This document shows positions 36,761 to 45,258 of a stretch of DNA of 64,000 nucleotides, in pieces. Under the pieces are notes generated by a model, which made no database searches, was not told the origin of the DNA, and saw only the letters and a program-made list of their open reading frames with translations. This stretch comes from Azospirillum rugosum (GTDB lineage Bacteria > Pseudomonadota > Alphaproteobacteria > Azospirillales > Azospirillaceae), in contig NZ_JAGINP010000007.1 of NCBI RefSeq assembly GCF_017876155.1, positions 1 through 64,000 on the forward strand, read 5' to 3'. The first letter of the stretch is position 1. Each line of letters opens with the position of its first letter. Position numbers and translations under genes: made by a program.

Positions 36761-38290
36761 TTACGGCCGGCCGATCAGCGTGCCCATCAGGCGGGTGCGG
36801 ATGGCGGCGACGGCGCATTCCAGCGGCCGGTCGGAGTCCGGCTTCGGCGGGACGGCGGCCACGTCCGGGCACAGCTCCTCCATCTTCCAGGCGCGCGGCG
36901 GGGACGGGGGCGTGGCGTTCGGGTCGCAGGTCGCCGGGTCGGGGTGCGTTTCCTCGCTGTTGTCGTTGGCCGGCTTGATCTCGAGGTTCGGCGTTACGCC
37001 GAAACAGTCCACCAGCCCGCCCGACGGGCGGAAATAGCGCGCGGTGGTCAGGCGGATGCCGATGTCGCCGGTCAGCGAGGAGATGGTCTGCACCGACCCC
37101 TTGCCGTAGCTGCGCGTGCCGAACAGCAGGGCGCGGCTGTGGTCCTGCAGGGCGCCGGCGACGATCTCCGACGCCGACGCCGATCCGCTGTTGACCAGAA
37201 GGACGATGGGCAGGCCGGCCATCAGGTCGCCGGGCGTGCCGGTGTAGCGGCGGTTCTCGTCCGGGTCGCGGCCGCGCACGGAGACGATGTCCACCGCCTC
37301 CAGGAAGCGGTCGGCGACGTTCACCGCCTGGTCGAGCAGGCCGCCGGGGTTGTTGCGCAGGTCCAGCACCGCACCGGCCAGGCGACCGTTGGCCTGCCGG
37401 CGCATGTCGTCCACCGCGTCGTCCAGCGCGTGGGAGGTCTGCTGGTTGAAGGCCGCGATGCGGATGTAGGCCACGTCGCCCTCCAGCCGGTAGCGCACGG
37501 GCTGGATCTTGACGACGGCGCGGGTCAGAGACACGCGGAACGGGGCGTCGCCGCCGTTGCTGCCTCCGTTGCCACCGCCGTTTCCGCCCCCATTTCCGCC
37601 CCCATTTCCACCATTTACCGCCGTCCCCCCATTGGCCGCCGCCGTCCCGCCGCCGCCGCTGCGGCGCATGGTCAGCGCCACGGAGGTGCCGACCGGACCG
37701 CGCATGCGGGCAACGGCGTCGCGCAGGTTCATGCCCTTCACCTGCGCGTCGTCGATCTTGGCGATCAGGTCGCCGGTGCGCAGGCCGGCGCGGGCGGCCG
37801 GGGAGCCGTCGATGGGCGACACGACGCGGATCAGCCCGCTGTCGTCGTCCATCGTCACCTCGATGCCCAGGCCGCCGAACTCGCCCTGCGTCTGCTCCCG
37901 CATGTAGCGGAAATGCTCGGAGTCGAGGAAGCTGGAATAGGGATCGAGCGAGGACAGCATGGAATCCAGCGCCGCCTCGGTCAGGACGCGGTCGCTCGCG
38001 GCCGGCTCCTCCTTCTTCTTCTTCTGGAGGCCGGCGACGGCCTTGTCGACCAGCGTCTGGGGGGCGGCCGGCTTCACATGCTCGGCCAGCACACGGCGCA
38101 TCACGTCGGCGAACAGGATGTAGTTTCGGTCGGTCGTGGACGGCGCGGCGGCCGTGCCCTTGACCTTGGCGAACTCCTGCCGGTACCGCTCCAGCGCGAC
38201 GCTCGTGTCGGCGCGGGATGACGGCGCCACCGCGCAAGCGGGTCCAACAGCCGCCACAAGCAGCAACAGCGCCACCAGCAGTTTCGCCAT
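36761..38290 (-). CDS. ctpA: S41 family C-terminal processing protease
   Basis: A 509-residue periplasmic serine protease of the CtpA/Prc type. The leader MAKLLVALLLLVAAVGPACA precedes an N-terminal helical part; the PDZ domain is at about 138-260 (GGLGIEVTMDDDSGLIRVVS, SPAARAGLRTGDLIAKIDD), and the catalytic fold follows with LDLRNNPGGLLDQAV, the catalytic Ser372 in NSGSASASEIVAGAL and Lys397 in RSYGKGSVQT. The 25-residue Ser-Lys spacing is that of the family. Unusual: a Gly/Asn-rich insertion of about 38 residues (211-248, repeats of GGGN) within the PDZ domain. Start ATG 38290. Confidence 0.92.
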   Translation of the reverse strand: MAKLLVALLLLVAAVGPACAVAPSSRADTSVALERYRQEFAKVKGTAAAPSTTDRNYILFADVMRRVLAEHVKPAAPQTLVDKAVAGLQKKKKEEPAASDRVLTEAALDSMLSSLDPYSSFLDSEHFRYMREQTQGEFGGLGIEVTMDDDSGLIRVVSPIDGSPAARAGLRTGDLIAKIDDAQVKGMNLRDAVARMRGPVGTSVALTMRRSGGGGTAAANGGTAVNGGNGGGNGGGNGGGNGGSNGGDAPFRVSLTRAVVKIQPVRYRLEGDVAYIRIAAFNQQTSHALDDAVDDMRRQANGRLAGAVLDLRNNPGGLLDQAVNVADRFLEAVDIVSVRGRDPDENRRYTGTPGDLMAGLPIVLLVNSGSASASEIVAGALQDHSRALLFGTRSYGKGSVQTISSLTGDIGIRLTTARYFRPSGGLVDCFGVTPNLEIKPANDNSEETHPDPATCDPNATPPSPPRAWKMEELCPDVAAVPPKPDSDRPLECAVAAIRTRLMGTLIGRP

Positions 38291-38742
38291 CCTGCGCCCC
38301 TCTCGACAGGCCGGCCCGGCCGGCGGATAAACTGACATCGAGCCTACTACACGCTTCATTATACCAGGGGTTTCACGCGCCGGAAGAACATGGGGCCATA
38401 TCCTGAAGTTCGGGTTTCCCAAGGCAATGGACACGCCCTTCCGGTCCGCGAGGAACGGCCCATAAGGGCAGCCTCTTCGGGCTTCATGGTGCAACCGAGC
38501 ACGGCGCCCAAGCAATCCCAAAAATTTGCCCGGCCGGATCGCCAGCCGGCCGCCGGTCCATCCGGCGCCGGCGACACCGCTTCCGCGAAAGCCTTTGTCC
38601 CGCAACAATTCGCATCGAAACGAATATGAGGATTCCGCGGTGTCGCGGCCATCCTCCGGGCGGGGGAGGGTGCGTGCGCCGAGACTCTAGCCCGGAATGG
38701 ACACCCTTTCGCGCTGTCCCGCCGTCAACAGGCGCCCTTGCG
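38291..38742. other. intergenic region between ExoY-like gene and S41 protease gene
   Basis: About 450 bases without a credible gene; open frames here lack ribosome binding sites and family resemblance. It contains GC-rich dyads (GCCGGCC... near 38570) and, at its right edge, an 18-base tandem duplication covering the end of the sugar-transferase gene (38723-38740 and 38741-38758). Confidence 0.5.
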
Positions 38743-39465
38743 TCAATAGGCGCCCTTGCCGCTGACCATCACGCCGACCGTGCGCAGAAGGATCCTGATG
38801 TCGCCCCAGAGCGTCCAGCCCAGCAGATAGGCGGTGTCGAGCTGGACGCGGCGTCCATAGTCGACGTCGTTGCGCCCGCTGACCTGCCACAGCCCGGTCA
38901 GGCCCGGGCGGCAGCGCATGTAGAAGGGGAAGCAGACGTGGTAGCGCGCGACCTCCTCGTCCACGATGGGGCGTGGGCCGACGAGGCTCATGTCGCCGGT
39001 CAGCACGTTGACCAGCTGCGGCAGCTCGTCCAGGCTGGTCCGCCGCAGGAAGCGGCCGACCCAGGTGATGCGCGGGTCGTTGCGCAGCTTGCGCGTCGCG
39101 GCCCATTCGGCGCGGGCCTCCGCGTTGCTGGCCATCAGCCGCTCGAACACGGCGGGCGCGTCCACGACCATGGAACGGAACTTCCAGCAGGTGAAGTCGC
39201 GACCGTCCGCACCGATCCGACGGTGCCCGAAGACCACCGGCCCGCCGTCCATGACGATCAGCAGCGCCACCACCAGCATCAGCGGCCCGAACAGGACGAC
39301 GAGACCGAGGGCACCCACCACGTCGAAGGCGCGTTTCACCCGGTTGCGGTGCAGCGGTTCCGTGGCCGGAAGCCTGGCCACCAGCTCCGCGGCCGAGGCG
39401 GCCCCGGCAAGGTCGCCCGGCTCGAGCGGAGCGGCCCCCAACTGGATGGACTGCGGAATTCCCAT
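38743..39465 (-). CDS. exopolysaccharide sugar-phosphate transferase (ExoY/WcaJ family)
   Basis: A 240-residue initiating sugar transferase that moves a hexose-1-phosphate onto undecaprenyl phosphate at the membrane, the first step of exopolysaccharide synthesis. It has the short ExoY-type layout: a membrane segment [20 protein letters not shown] at about 52-71, the basic loop [56 protein letters not shown] and [19 protein letters not shown]. All are bacterial-sugar-transferase signatures. No other polysaccharide genes are near. ATG 39465. Confidence 0.9.
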   Translation of the reverse strand: MGIPQSIQLGAAPLEPGDLAGAASAAELVARLPATEPLHRNRVKRAFDVVGALGLVVLFGPLMLVVALLIVMDGGPVVFGHRRIGADGRDFTCWKFRSMVVDAPAVFERLMASNAEARAEWAATRKLRNDPRITWVGRFLRRTSLDELPQLVNVLTGDMSLVGPRPIVDEEVARYHVCFPFYMRCRPGLTGLWQVSGRNDVDYGRRVQLDTAYLLGWTLWGDIRILLRTVGVMVSGKGAY

Positions 39466-39630
39466 TGACCCCCTCGTCGAATAAAACGTTCTGACAAACG
39501 CGTCACCCGGCGGAGGCAACGCGCGGCGACGCGTTCGGGGTCCCCCGGCTTGGCCGCCGCGGGGTGGATCCGTCGCGGTACACCCGGCAGCAGGGGATGG
39601 CGCGAGAAGGGGCAACCCTTATGGGAGGAC

Positions 39631-40677
39631 TCAACAAATCCGGGGGAGTTGCTCGCCGGACAGCCAGTCGACGATGCGCTTGCCGCCGAAGCGGGTCTGC
39701 ATCTGGACGAAGCGGTGCGCGTCCTCCACCACCGTTCCGATCGCCGCGGCTTCCGAGCCCAGGGGGTGGGCGCGCATGGCGGCGAGCAGGCGGTCGGCGT
39801 CCTCCGGGGCGCAGATGGCGATCAGCTTGCCCTCGTTGGCGACGTAGAGCGGGTCGAGTCCCAGCAGCTCGCAGGCGGCGGCGACCTCGTCCCGCACGGG
39901 AATGTCGGCCTCGCGCAGCAGCATGCCGACGCCGGACTGGTGGGCGATCTCGTTCAGCGTGGTGGCGAGCCCGCCGCGCGTCGGGTCACGCAGCACATGA
40001 ACGCCCGGCACCGCCGCGACCATCGCGGCGACGAGCCCGTGCAGCGCCGCACTGTCGGACCGGATCGCCGTCTCGAAGCTCAGGTTCTCGCGCGTGGACA
40101 TGATGGCGACGCCGTGGTCGCCCATGGTGCCGCTGACCAGCACCACGTCGCCCGGCCGCGCCCGGTCGCCGGACGGCGCCACGCCCGGCGGCACCACGCC
40201 GATCCCGGTGGTGGTGATGAAGACGCCGTCGCCCTTGCCGCGCTCCACAACCTTCGTGTCGCCGGTGACGATGGACACGCCGGCCTCGCGCGCGGCAGCG
40301 GCCATGCTGTCCACCAGCCGCTTCAGCTCGGACAGCGGAAAGCCCTCCTCCAGGATAAAGCCGGCGGTGAGATAGAGCGGCACCGCCCCGGCCATGGCGA
40401 CGTCGTTGACCGTGCCATGCACCGCCAGCGAGCCGATGTCGCCGCCGGGGAAGAACAGCGGCGAGACGACGAAGCCGTCGGTCGTCACCACCATGCGCCC
40501 GGCCGGAGCGTCGAAGGCCGCCTGGTCATTGCCCTGGTCGAGCAGCGGGTTGGCGAAGGCGGCGGCGAACAGCTCCCGCACCAGCTGGGCCATGGCCTTG
40601 CCGCCCGACCCGTGGCTCATGTCCACGGCCCCGGCGGCGAGGTCGAGCTTGCGGGTGAACAGGCGGCGGTCGGTCAT
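39631..40677 (-). CDS. hypE: hydrogenase maturation protein HypE
   Basis: A 348-residue PurM-like protein that dehydrates the carbamoyl group on its own C-terminal cysteine to a thiocyanate, the source of the CN ligands of the [NiFe] centre. Motifs: MSHGSGGKAMAQLVRELFA near the N-terminus, VVTTDGFVVSPLFFPGGDIG, GTVNDVAMAGAVPLYLTAGF, SIVTGDTKVVERGKGDG, and RDPTRGGLATTLNEIA. It ends in the obligatory PRIC, so the target cysteine is intact. It is the last gene of the hyp operon, 42 bases after the toxin gene. Its partner HypF is in the operon; HypC and HypB too, but HypD is missing from the window. Confidence 0.96.
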   Translation of the reverse strand: MTDRRLFTRKLDLAAGAVDMSHGSGGKAMAQLVRELFAAAFANPLLDQGNDQAAFDAPAGRMVVTTDGFVVSPLFFPGGDIGSLAVHGTVNDVAMAGAVPLYLTAGFILEEGFPLSELKRLVDSMAAAAREAGVSIVTGDTKVVERGKGDGVFITTTGIGVVPPGVAPSGDRARPGDVVLVSGTMGDHGVAIMSTRENLSFETAIRSDSAALHGLVAAMVAAVPGVHVLRDPTRGGLATTLNEIAHQSGVGMLLREADIPVRDEVAAACELLGLDPLYVANEGKLIAICAPEDADRLLAAMRAHPLGSEAAAIGTVVEDAHRFVQMQTRFGGKRIVDWLSGEQLPRIC

Positions 40678-40719
40678 GGCAGGGGCTCGACGCGGTTGGA
40701 ACGAAAGCGCGCGAGTGTA

Positions 40720-41064
40720 TCACTCGGCCAGAACTTCGCCATCCTCGTGCGCGGGCTCCTCACGCTCCTGCGCGCCGTGCCAAATGCGGAGGATTTCGAC
40801 GTCGTCCTGCCGGCCGGCCGACCAGCCGTCTTCTCCGCTGACGTGGTAAACAATGACGAACGGAAAAATGCTGGTCAGCTCGCGCGTTCCAGCCTCCTGC
40901 CCAAGGCGCCCGATTCGCGGGTGCTCCCGCAAAACACGGGTGGCGGCCCGCAATTTCGATACAATGGACGCTGCGGATTGCCGCCCCCAGGTCCGCATTG
41001 TGTAGTCGTGAATCCCCGCCAAGGTCTGGATGGCTTCCGGGGTCCAGCGAACGCGACCAGGCAC
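40720..41064 (-). CDS. ParE/RelE-like toxin
   Basis: A 114-residue protein of the RelE/ParE toxin fold. It starts RVRWTPEAIQTLAGIHDYTM, typical of the first helix pair, continues SIVSKLRAATRVLREHPRIG, then LGQEAGTRELTSIFPFVIVY and VEILRIWHGAQER, the VLRVWHGAR-type end of many ParE/RelE toxins. The start is GTG, eight bases after the antitoxin stop. The C-terminal ~15 residues (EEPAHEDGEVLAE) are an acidic extension. It sits inside the hyp operon between hypC and hypE, so it would be transcribed with hydrogenase maturation genes. Whether the target is gyrase or the ribosome is unknown. Confidence 0.82.
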   Translation of the reverse strand: MPGRVRWTPEAIQTLAGIHDYTMRTWGRQSAASIVSKLRAATRVLREHPRIGRLGQEAGTRELTSIFPFVIVYHVSGEDGWSAGRQDDVEILRIWHGAQEREEPAHEDGEVLAE

Positions 41065-41072
41065 GATCGGAG

Positions 41073-41306
41073 TCAGCGCGACTGTGGCCGGACCTTAGGT
41101 TCCGGCATGGGTAATTCGTGTTCTGTGCCCCAGCTGTCCACCCAGGCCCAAACCTCTTCATCGTCGACGAGAAGGCCGGCCTTGGCGGACTCCAGCGCCT
41201 CCTGCACCGCACGATGATAAGCCTCCACGTCGCCGTAGACGGGATCCCAGTTCCGCGGCTTGCGGTCGGGCGTCTCTTCGGGGGCGCAGGGCTGTGGCTT
41301 GGTCAT
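41073..41306 (-). CDS. antitoxin partner of the ParE/RelE-like toxin
   Basis: A 77-residue protein directly upstream of the toxin gene. The central helix AYHRAVQEALESAKAGLLVD and the C-terminal motif EEVWAWVDSWGTEHELPMPE match the small antitoxins that go with RelE/ParE-type toxins. The first 30 residues are Pro-rich and charged and do not show a clear DNA-binding fold. ATG 41306. The pair is 13 bases downstream of hypC, in the slot hypD normally fills. Confidence 0.72.
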   Translation of the reverse strand: MTKPQPCAPEETPDRKPRNWDPVYGDVEAYHRAVQEALESAKAGLLVDDEEVWAWVDSWGTEHELPMPEPKVRPQSR

Positions 41307-41319
41307 GGTGGGAAGGCTA

Positions 41320-41559
41320 TCACGCGGGCAGGGCACCGGCAACGGCATCCCCGGCCTCGGCGAGCAGGGCGAGCGTGCGTTCCGCCTCCGCCGGGTCGAG
41401 CTTGTTCAGCGCGTAGCCGACATGGACGATGACGTAGTCGCCGACCTCAACCCCCTCGACCAGCGCGAGGGAGCAGGCGACCTTCACCCCGCCCAGGCTG
41501 ACCGTGGCGCGGTCGTCGTCCAGCAACTCCACGACGCGGGCGGGCACGGCAAGGCACAT
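41320..41559 (-). CDS. hypC: hydrogenase maturation chaperone HypC
   Basis: A 79-residue HypC/HupF/HybG-family chaperone. It begins MCLAVPARVVELLDDDRATV; the cysteine after the initiator methionine binds the Fe(CN)2CO precursor in complex with HypD, and VGDYVIVHVGYALNKLDPAE is the conserved beta-barrel end. It follows hypF by 31 bases. A second member of this family (hybG) begins the operon, as in E. coli where two such chaperones serve different hydrogenases or steps. Its usual partner gene hypD is absent here. Confidence 0.95.
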   Translation of the reverse strand: MCLAVPARVVELLDDDRATVSLGGVKVACSLALVEGVEVGDYVIVHVGYALNKLDPAEAERTLALLAEAGDAVAGALPA

Positions 41560-41590
41560 CGTTTCCCATCCTTTCCTAGAATCAAGGCCC

Positions 41591-43933
41591 TTACAGCAGC
41601 GCTTGCCCGGCGACCCACGCCTGGCCGAGGCTGAGGCCGCCGTCGTTGGCCGGCGCGCGGCGGGGCAGCAGGGGGGTGATGCCACGCTCCGCGAAGCCTG
41701 CCGCCAGCCCGTCCGACAGCACCGCGTTCATCAGGCAGCCGCCCGACAGCGCGATCCGGTCGAGCCCGCGCGCCGACAGCGCGGGCGTCGCCCAGTCCAG
41801 CAGGGCCGCCACCAGCGTGCCATGGAAACGGTCGGCGCCCTCCTGCGCATTGATCTGCAACAAGCTTTCCAGCAGAGGCGTGAGGTCGAGGACGCCGTCG
41901 GTGAGCCGCCAGCCGCCCGGAAGGACGGTGGGGCGGCGGACCAGCGATTCCAGGACCATGGGCGCTTCCCCCTCGAAGCCGGCAACCGCTCGCACGCCGA
42001 GCAGGCCGCAGGCCGCGTCGAACCAGCGCCCGCAGGAGCTGGTCGGCGGCGCGTGGACACCGGTTTCGATCAGCCGCCGGACGCCATCCGCCGGGCCGCA
42101 GTGCCGGAACCGCTCGGCGATCTCCGCGCCGCGCCCCATGCGGGCGAGCGCCGCCGCGCCCATGCGCCAGGGCTGGCGGGCGGCCACGTCGCCGCCCGGC
42201 TGGGCGAGCGGGGCGAGATGGCCGAGCCGTTCGAAGCGCGTCCCCCCGACCAGCAGCATCTCCCCGCCCCAGGAGCCACCGTCCGCCCCCAGCCCGAAGC
42301 CGTCGAGCGCCAAGCCGAGCGCCGGTCCTGTCACGCCGTGTTCGGCCAGAACCGCGGCGACGTGGGCGTGGTGGTGCTGCACCGGGATGGTGGGCAGGCC
42401 GAGGGACTCGGCGAAGCGCGTGGACTGGAAGTCGGGGTGCAGGTCGTGGGCGACGGCGACCGGCTCCACCTCCAGGATGGCGCGCAGGTGGGCGACGGTC
42501 TCCCCCAGGAAGGCCAGCGTGGCGGCGTTGTCCAGGTCGCCGACGTGCTGGCTGAGGAAGGCCTCCGTCCCGCGGGTCAGGCAGACGGTCGTTTTCAGAT
42601 GCCCGCCGACCGCCAGCACCGGCGGTACGGCGCGCGGCAGGCGGATCGGCACCGGCACATGCCCGCGCCCGCGCCGCAGGAAGGCCGGCGCGCCGGCCAC
42701 CACGCGCATCACGCTGTCGTCGGCGCGGACGAGGATGTCGCGGTCGTGGTCCACGATCAGGTCGGCGATGCCGGCGAGGCGTTCGTGCGCCTCGGCGTTG
42801 CCGATCACCAGCGGCTCCCCGCCGGGGTTGGCGGAGGTCATGACGAGCGTCAGGTCCTGGGGATCCTCCAGCCACGCCGTGCCCTCCGGGCGGCCGGCGG
42901 CCTCGTGGAACAACAGGTACTGGATCGGCGTGCAGGGCAGCATGACGCCGATCCAGGCTAGGTCGGGGGCGATGGAGGGGGGGAGTGCGTGCTCCGAGTG
43001 CCCCCACCCTAACCCTCCCCCGCTGGGCGGGGGAGGGAACTCCGCCGCTTCGCGAATAAGCCCTCCCCTGCGCAGCGGGGGAGGGGGGGACCCGCGAAGC
43101 GGGAGGGTGGGGGTAGCGCGCCGCCTAAGCAGCACGATGGGCCGGGCCACCTCCTCCAGCAGCGCGCGCTCCGCCGTGCCCACCTCGGCGAGGCGGGCGG
43201 CGGAGGCGGCGTTGGCGACCATCAGGGCGAAGGGCTTGCCGTTGCGCTGCTTGCGCTCGCGCAGCCGCGCCACGGCGTCCGCGTCGAAGGCGTCGCAGGC
43301 GAGGTGGAAGCCGCCAAGCCCCTTGATGGCGACGATCTTTCCGGCCTTCAGCGCCGCGAGGATGTCCTCGATGGTATGCGACAGGCGCGGGCCGCAGGCC
43401 GGGCAGGCGGTCGGCTGGGCGTGGAAGCGGCGGTCGGCAGGGTCGGCGTATTCGGCGGCGCAGGCGGGGCAGAGTGGGAAGCCGGCCATGGAGGTGTTCG
43501 GCCGGTCGTAGGGCAGGCGGCGCGTGATGGTGAAGCGCGGGCCGCAGTGGGTGCAGGTCAGGAACGGGTAGCGGTAGCGGCGGTCGCGTGGGTCGAACAG
43601 CTCGGCGAGGCAGGACGGGCAGACGGCGGCGTCGGCGGAGACGCCGGTGGTCACCGCCCCGCCGCGCGAGGGGAGGATGACGAAGCGGGACTCGCCCGGC
43701 TCGACCGGGACGTCCGCGACCTCCACCGCGTCGATGCGGGCGAGCGGCGGGGCCTCCGCCTCCAACGCCGCGAGGGCCGGTCCGGTGTCGTCGCCCTGCA
43801 ACTCCGCCAGCACGCCCTCGCCGTCGTTCAGGACCCAGCCGGTCAGGCCGAAGCGATGGGCCAGCGCGTGGACGAAGGGGCGGAAGCCCACCCCCTGCAC
43901 CTGCCCGCGGACCCGGACGCGGACCCGCTTCAC
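41591..43933 (-). CDS. hypF: carbamoyltransferase HypF with in-frame repeat insertion
   Basis: A 780-residue enzyme that makes carbamoyl-AMP and passes the carbamoyl group to HypE. Order: acylphosphatase domain (1-90, [20 protein letters not shown]), two zinc fingers (CPSCLAEL...CTHCG and CPACAAEY...CPACG), YrdC-like domain (about 195-390, [20 protein letters not shown]), and the Kae1-like transferase ([33 protein letters not shown]). All active motifs are visible. Residues about 274-311 are a Pro/Gly/Arg-rich insertion encoded by a REP-like inverted pair, placed between VLLRRRATP and [13 protein letters not shown], which normally almost adjoin. GTG start overlaps the hypB stop by four bases. 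Confidence 0.95.
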   Translation of the reverse strand: MKRVRVRVRGQVQGVGFRPFVHALAHRFGLTGWVLNDGEGVLAELQGDDTGPALAALEAEAPPLARIDAVEVADVPVEPGESRFVILPSRGGAVTTGVSADAAVCPSCLAELFDPRDRRYRYPFLTCTHCGPRFTITRRLPYDRPNTSMAGFPLCPACAAEYADPADRRFHAQPTACPACGPRLSHTIEDILAALKAGKIVAIKGLGGFHLACDAFDADAVARLRERKQRNGKPFALMVANAASAARLAEVGTAERALLEEVARPIVLLRRRATPTLPLRGSPPPPLRRGGLIREAAEFPPPPSGGGLGWGHSEHALPPSIAPDLAWIGVMLPCTPIQYLLFHEAAGRPEGTAWLEDPQDLTLVMTSANPGGEPLVIGNAEAHERLAGIADLIVDHDRDILVRADDSVMRVVAGAPAFLRRGRGHVPVPIRLPRAVPPVLAVGGHLKTTVCLTRGTEAFLSQHVGDLDNAATLAFLGETVAHLRAILEVEPVAVAHDLHPDFQSTRFAESLGLPTIPVQHHHAHVAAVLAEHGVTGPALGLALDGFGLGADGGSWGGEMLLVGGTRFERLGHLAPLAQPGGDVAARQPWRMGAAALARMGRGAEIAERFRHCGPADGVRRLIETGVHAPPTSSCGRWFDAACGLLGVRAVAGFEGEAPMVLESLVRRPTVLPGGWRLTDGVLDLTPLLESLLQINAQEGADRFHGTLVAALLDWATPALSARGLDRIALSGGCLMNAVLSDGLAAGFAERGITPLLPRRAPANDGGLSLGQAWVAGQALL
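43001..43113. repeat. REP-like inverted pair inside hypF (family copy 3)
   Basis: The left element 43001-43037 has lead CCCCCACCCTAA and hairpin CCCTCCCCCGC / GCGGGGGAGGG; after 23 bases the right element (43061-43113) carries CCCTCCCC...GGGGGAGGGG and ends GGGAGGGTGGGGG, the inverted lead. It is read through in frame by hypF on the minus strand. Confidence 0.85.
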
Positions 43934-44913
43934 CGCTTCGCGCCGGCCTTCGCCAGACCGTCCGCGATCCAGGCGTACCAGTCCTCCAGCCCCTGGCCGC
44001 CGGTGGCGGAGACCTCGATTACCCGCAGCCCGGGCTTCAGCCGGCGGGCGTAATCGATCATGCGCGCCACGTCGAAGGTCAGGTGCGGCAACAGGTCCAC
44101 CTTGTTGACCAGCAGCAGGTCGGCCGCGGCGAACATGGCCGGGTATTTCAGCGGCTTGTCCTCCCCCTCCGTCACCGACAGGACAACGACCTTGTGCGCT
44201 TCCCCCAGGTCGAAGCCGGCCGGGCAGACGAGGTTGCCGACATTCTCGATGAACAGGACGCTGTCGTCCGCGACCCCCAGGCGGCCAACGGCCTGGGTCA
44301 CCATCTGGGCGTCCAGGTGGCAGCCCTTGCCGGTATTGACCTGGATGGCCGGCGTGCCGGTGGCGCGGATGCGGTCGGCGTCGAAGCTGGTCTGCTGGTC
44401 GCCCTCGATCACCGCCATGGGGAAGCGGCCCTTCAGGTCGGTCAGGGTGCGGGTCAGCAGGGTCGTCTTGCCCGACCCGGGGCTGGACATCAGGTTCAGC
44501 ACGAACACACCCTTGGCCGCGAACAGCTGGCGGTTCACCGCGGCGAAGCCGTCGTTCTTGGCGAGGATGTCCTGCTCGATGGTCACCAGCCGCGCCTGCG
44601 ACAGGCCGGGCACCTCCGTCCCCGCCGGGCCGCGGCTGAGGTCGATGGTGCCGTGGTCGTGCCCGTGGTCATGATCGTGCCCGTGATCATGCCCGTGATC
44701 ATGCCCGTGATCATGATGGTGATGGCCGTGGGTATGGCGGTAGACCTTGCCGTCCGGGCCGACATGCTCGTGCCCATGATCATGATGATGATCGTGGGCA
44801 TGATCGTGATGGTGGTCATGATCATGGTGACCATGGTGATGGTGGTGATGGCCGTGGGCGTGGCCGGATTCGATTTTGGTTTCGCCTTCGGCGCAGCCGC
44901 AGACCGTGCACAT
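43930..44913 (-). CDS. hypB: hydrogenase nickel incorporation GTPase HypB
   Basis: A 327-residue SIMIBI-class GTPase that delivers nickel to the hydrogenase large subunit. It has the N-terminal high-affinity nickel motif MCTVCGC, then a His/Asp/Gly-rich nickel-storage region (about residues 18-89) with 38 histidines, then the G domain: [19 protein letters not shown] (P-loop), [35 protein letters not shown] and [12 protein letters not shown]. All three nickel functions (binding, storage, GTPase) are thus present, as in rhizobial HypB. It overlaps hypF by four bases and hypA by one. Confidence 0.97.
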   Translation of the reverse strand: MCTVCGCAEGETKIESGHAHGHHHHHHGHHDHDHHHDHAHDHHHDHGHEHVGPDGKVYRHTHGHHHHDHGHDHGHDHGHDHDHGHDHGTIDLSRGPAGTEVPGLSQARLVTIEQDILAKNDGFAAVNRQLFAAKGVFVLNLMSSPGSGKTTLLTRTLTDLKGRFPMAVIEGDQQTSFDADRIRATGTPAIQVNTGKGCHLDAQMVTQAVGRLGVADDSVLFIENVGNLVCPAGFDLGEAHKVVVLSVTEGEDKPLKYPAMFAAADLLLVNKVDLLPHLTFDVARMIDYARRLKPGLRVIEVSATGGQGLEDWYAWIADGLAKAGAKR

Positions 44914-45254
44914 CACTCCACCTCCAGTTCCTTGACGCGCAATTCCTCGCCGCCGGTGACGACGAGCTGGTGCCCCCCGCAATGCGGGCAGGGATCGGAC
45001 CGCTCGGCGAGCGGGACGGGCTTTTCGCAGCCCAGGCAGAAGGCCTCGCCGGGCGGGCGTTCGATCTCCAGCGCCGCGCCTTCCGCGACCGTGCCGCGGC
45101 TGACGGCGTCGAAGCCGAAGGCGATCGCCTCCGGCTCGACGTGGGACAGGGCGCCGATGACCAGCCGGACGGTCTTCACCCGCGTGAAGCCCTGCGCGGC
45201 GGACTGGTCGCGGATCACGTCGATGATGCCCTGGCTGAGCGCCAGTTCGTGCAT
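44913..45254 (-). CDS. hypA: hydrogenase nickel incorporation protein HypA
   Basis: A 113-residue nickel metallochaperone. The N-terminal [17 protein letters not shown] binds nickel through His2, and the zinc site is the two CxxC pairs CLGCEKPVP and [11 protein letters not shown]. HypA works with HypB to insert nickel after the Fe(CN)2CO group is in place. The ATG at 45254 is chosen because MHE is obligatory for function. It starts four bases after the hupK stop; its stop TGA shares a base with the hypB ATG. Confidence 0.96.
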   Translation of the reverse strand: MHELALSQGIIDVIRDQSAAQGFTRVKTVRLVIGALSHVEPEAIAFGFDAVSRGTVAEGAALEIERPPGEAFCLGCEKPVPLAERSDPCPHCGGHQLVVTGGEELRVKELEVE

Positions 45255-45258
45255 GGGG

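Noticed and set aside
44640-44870. Regularly repeated CATGATCAC-like units that might suggest a repeat array or CRISPR
   Set aside because: They encode the His-rich region of HypB; no spacers or cas genes.
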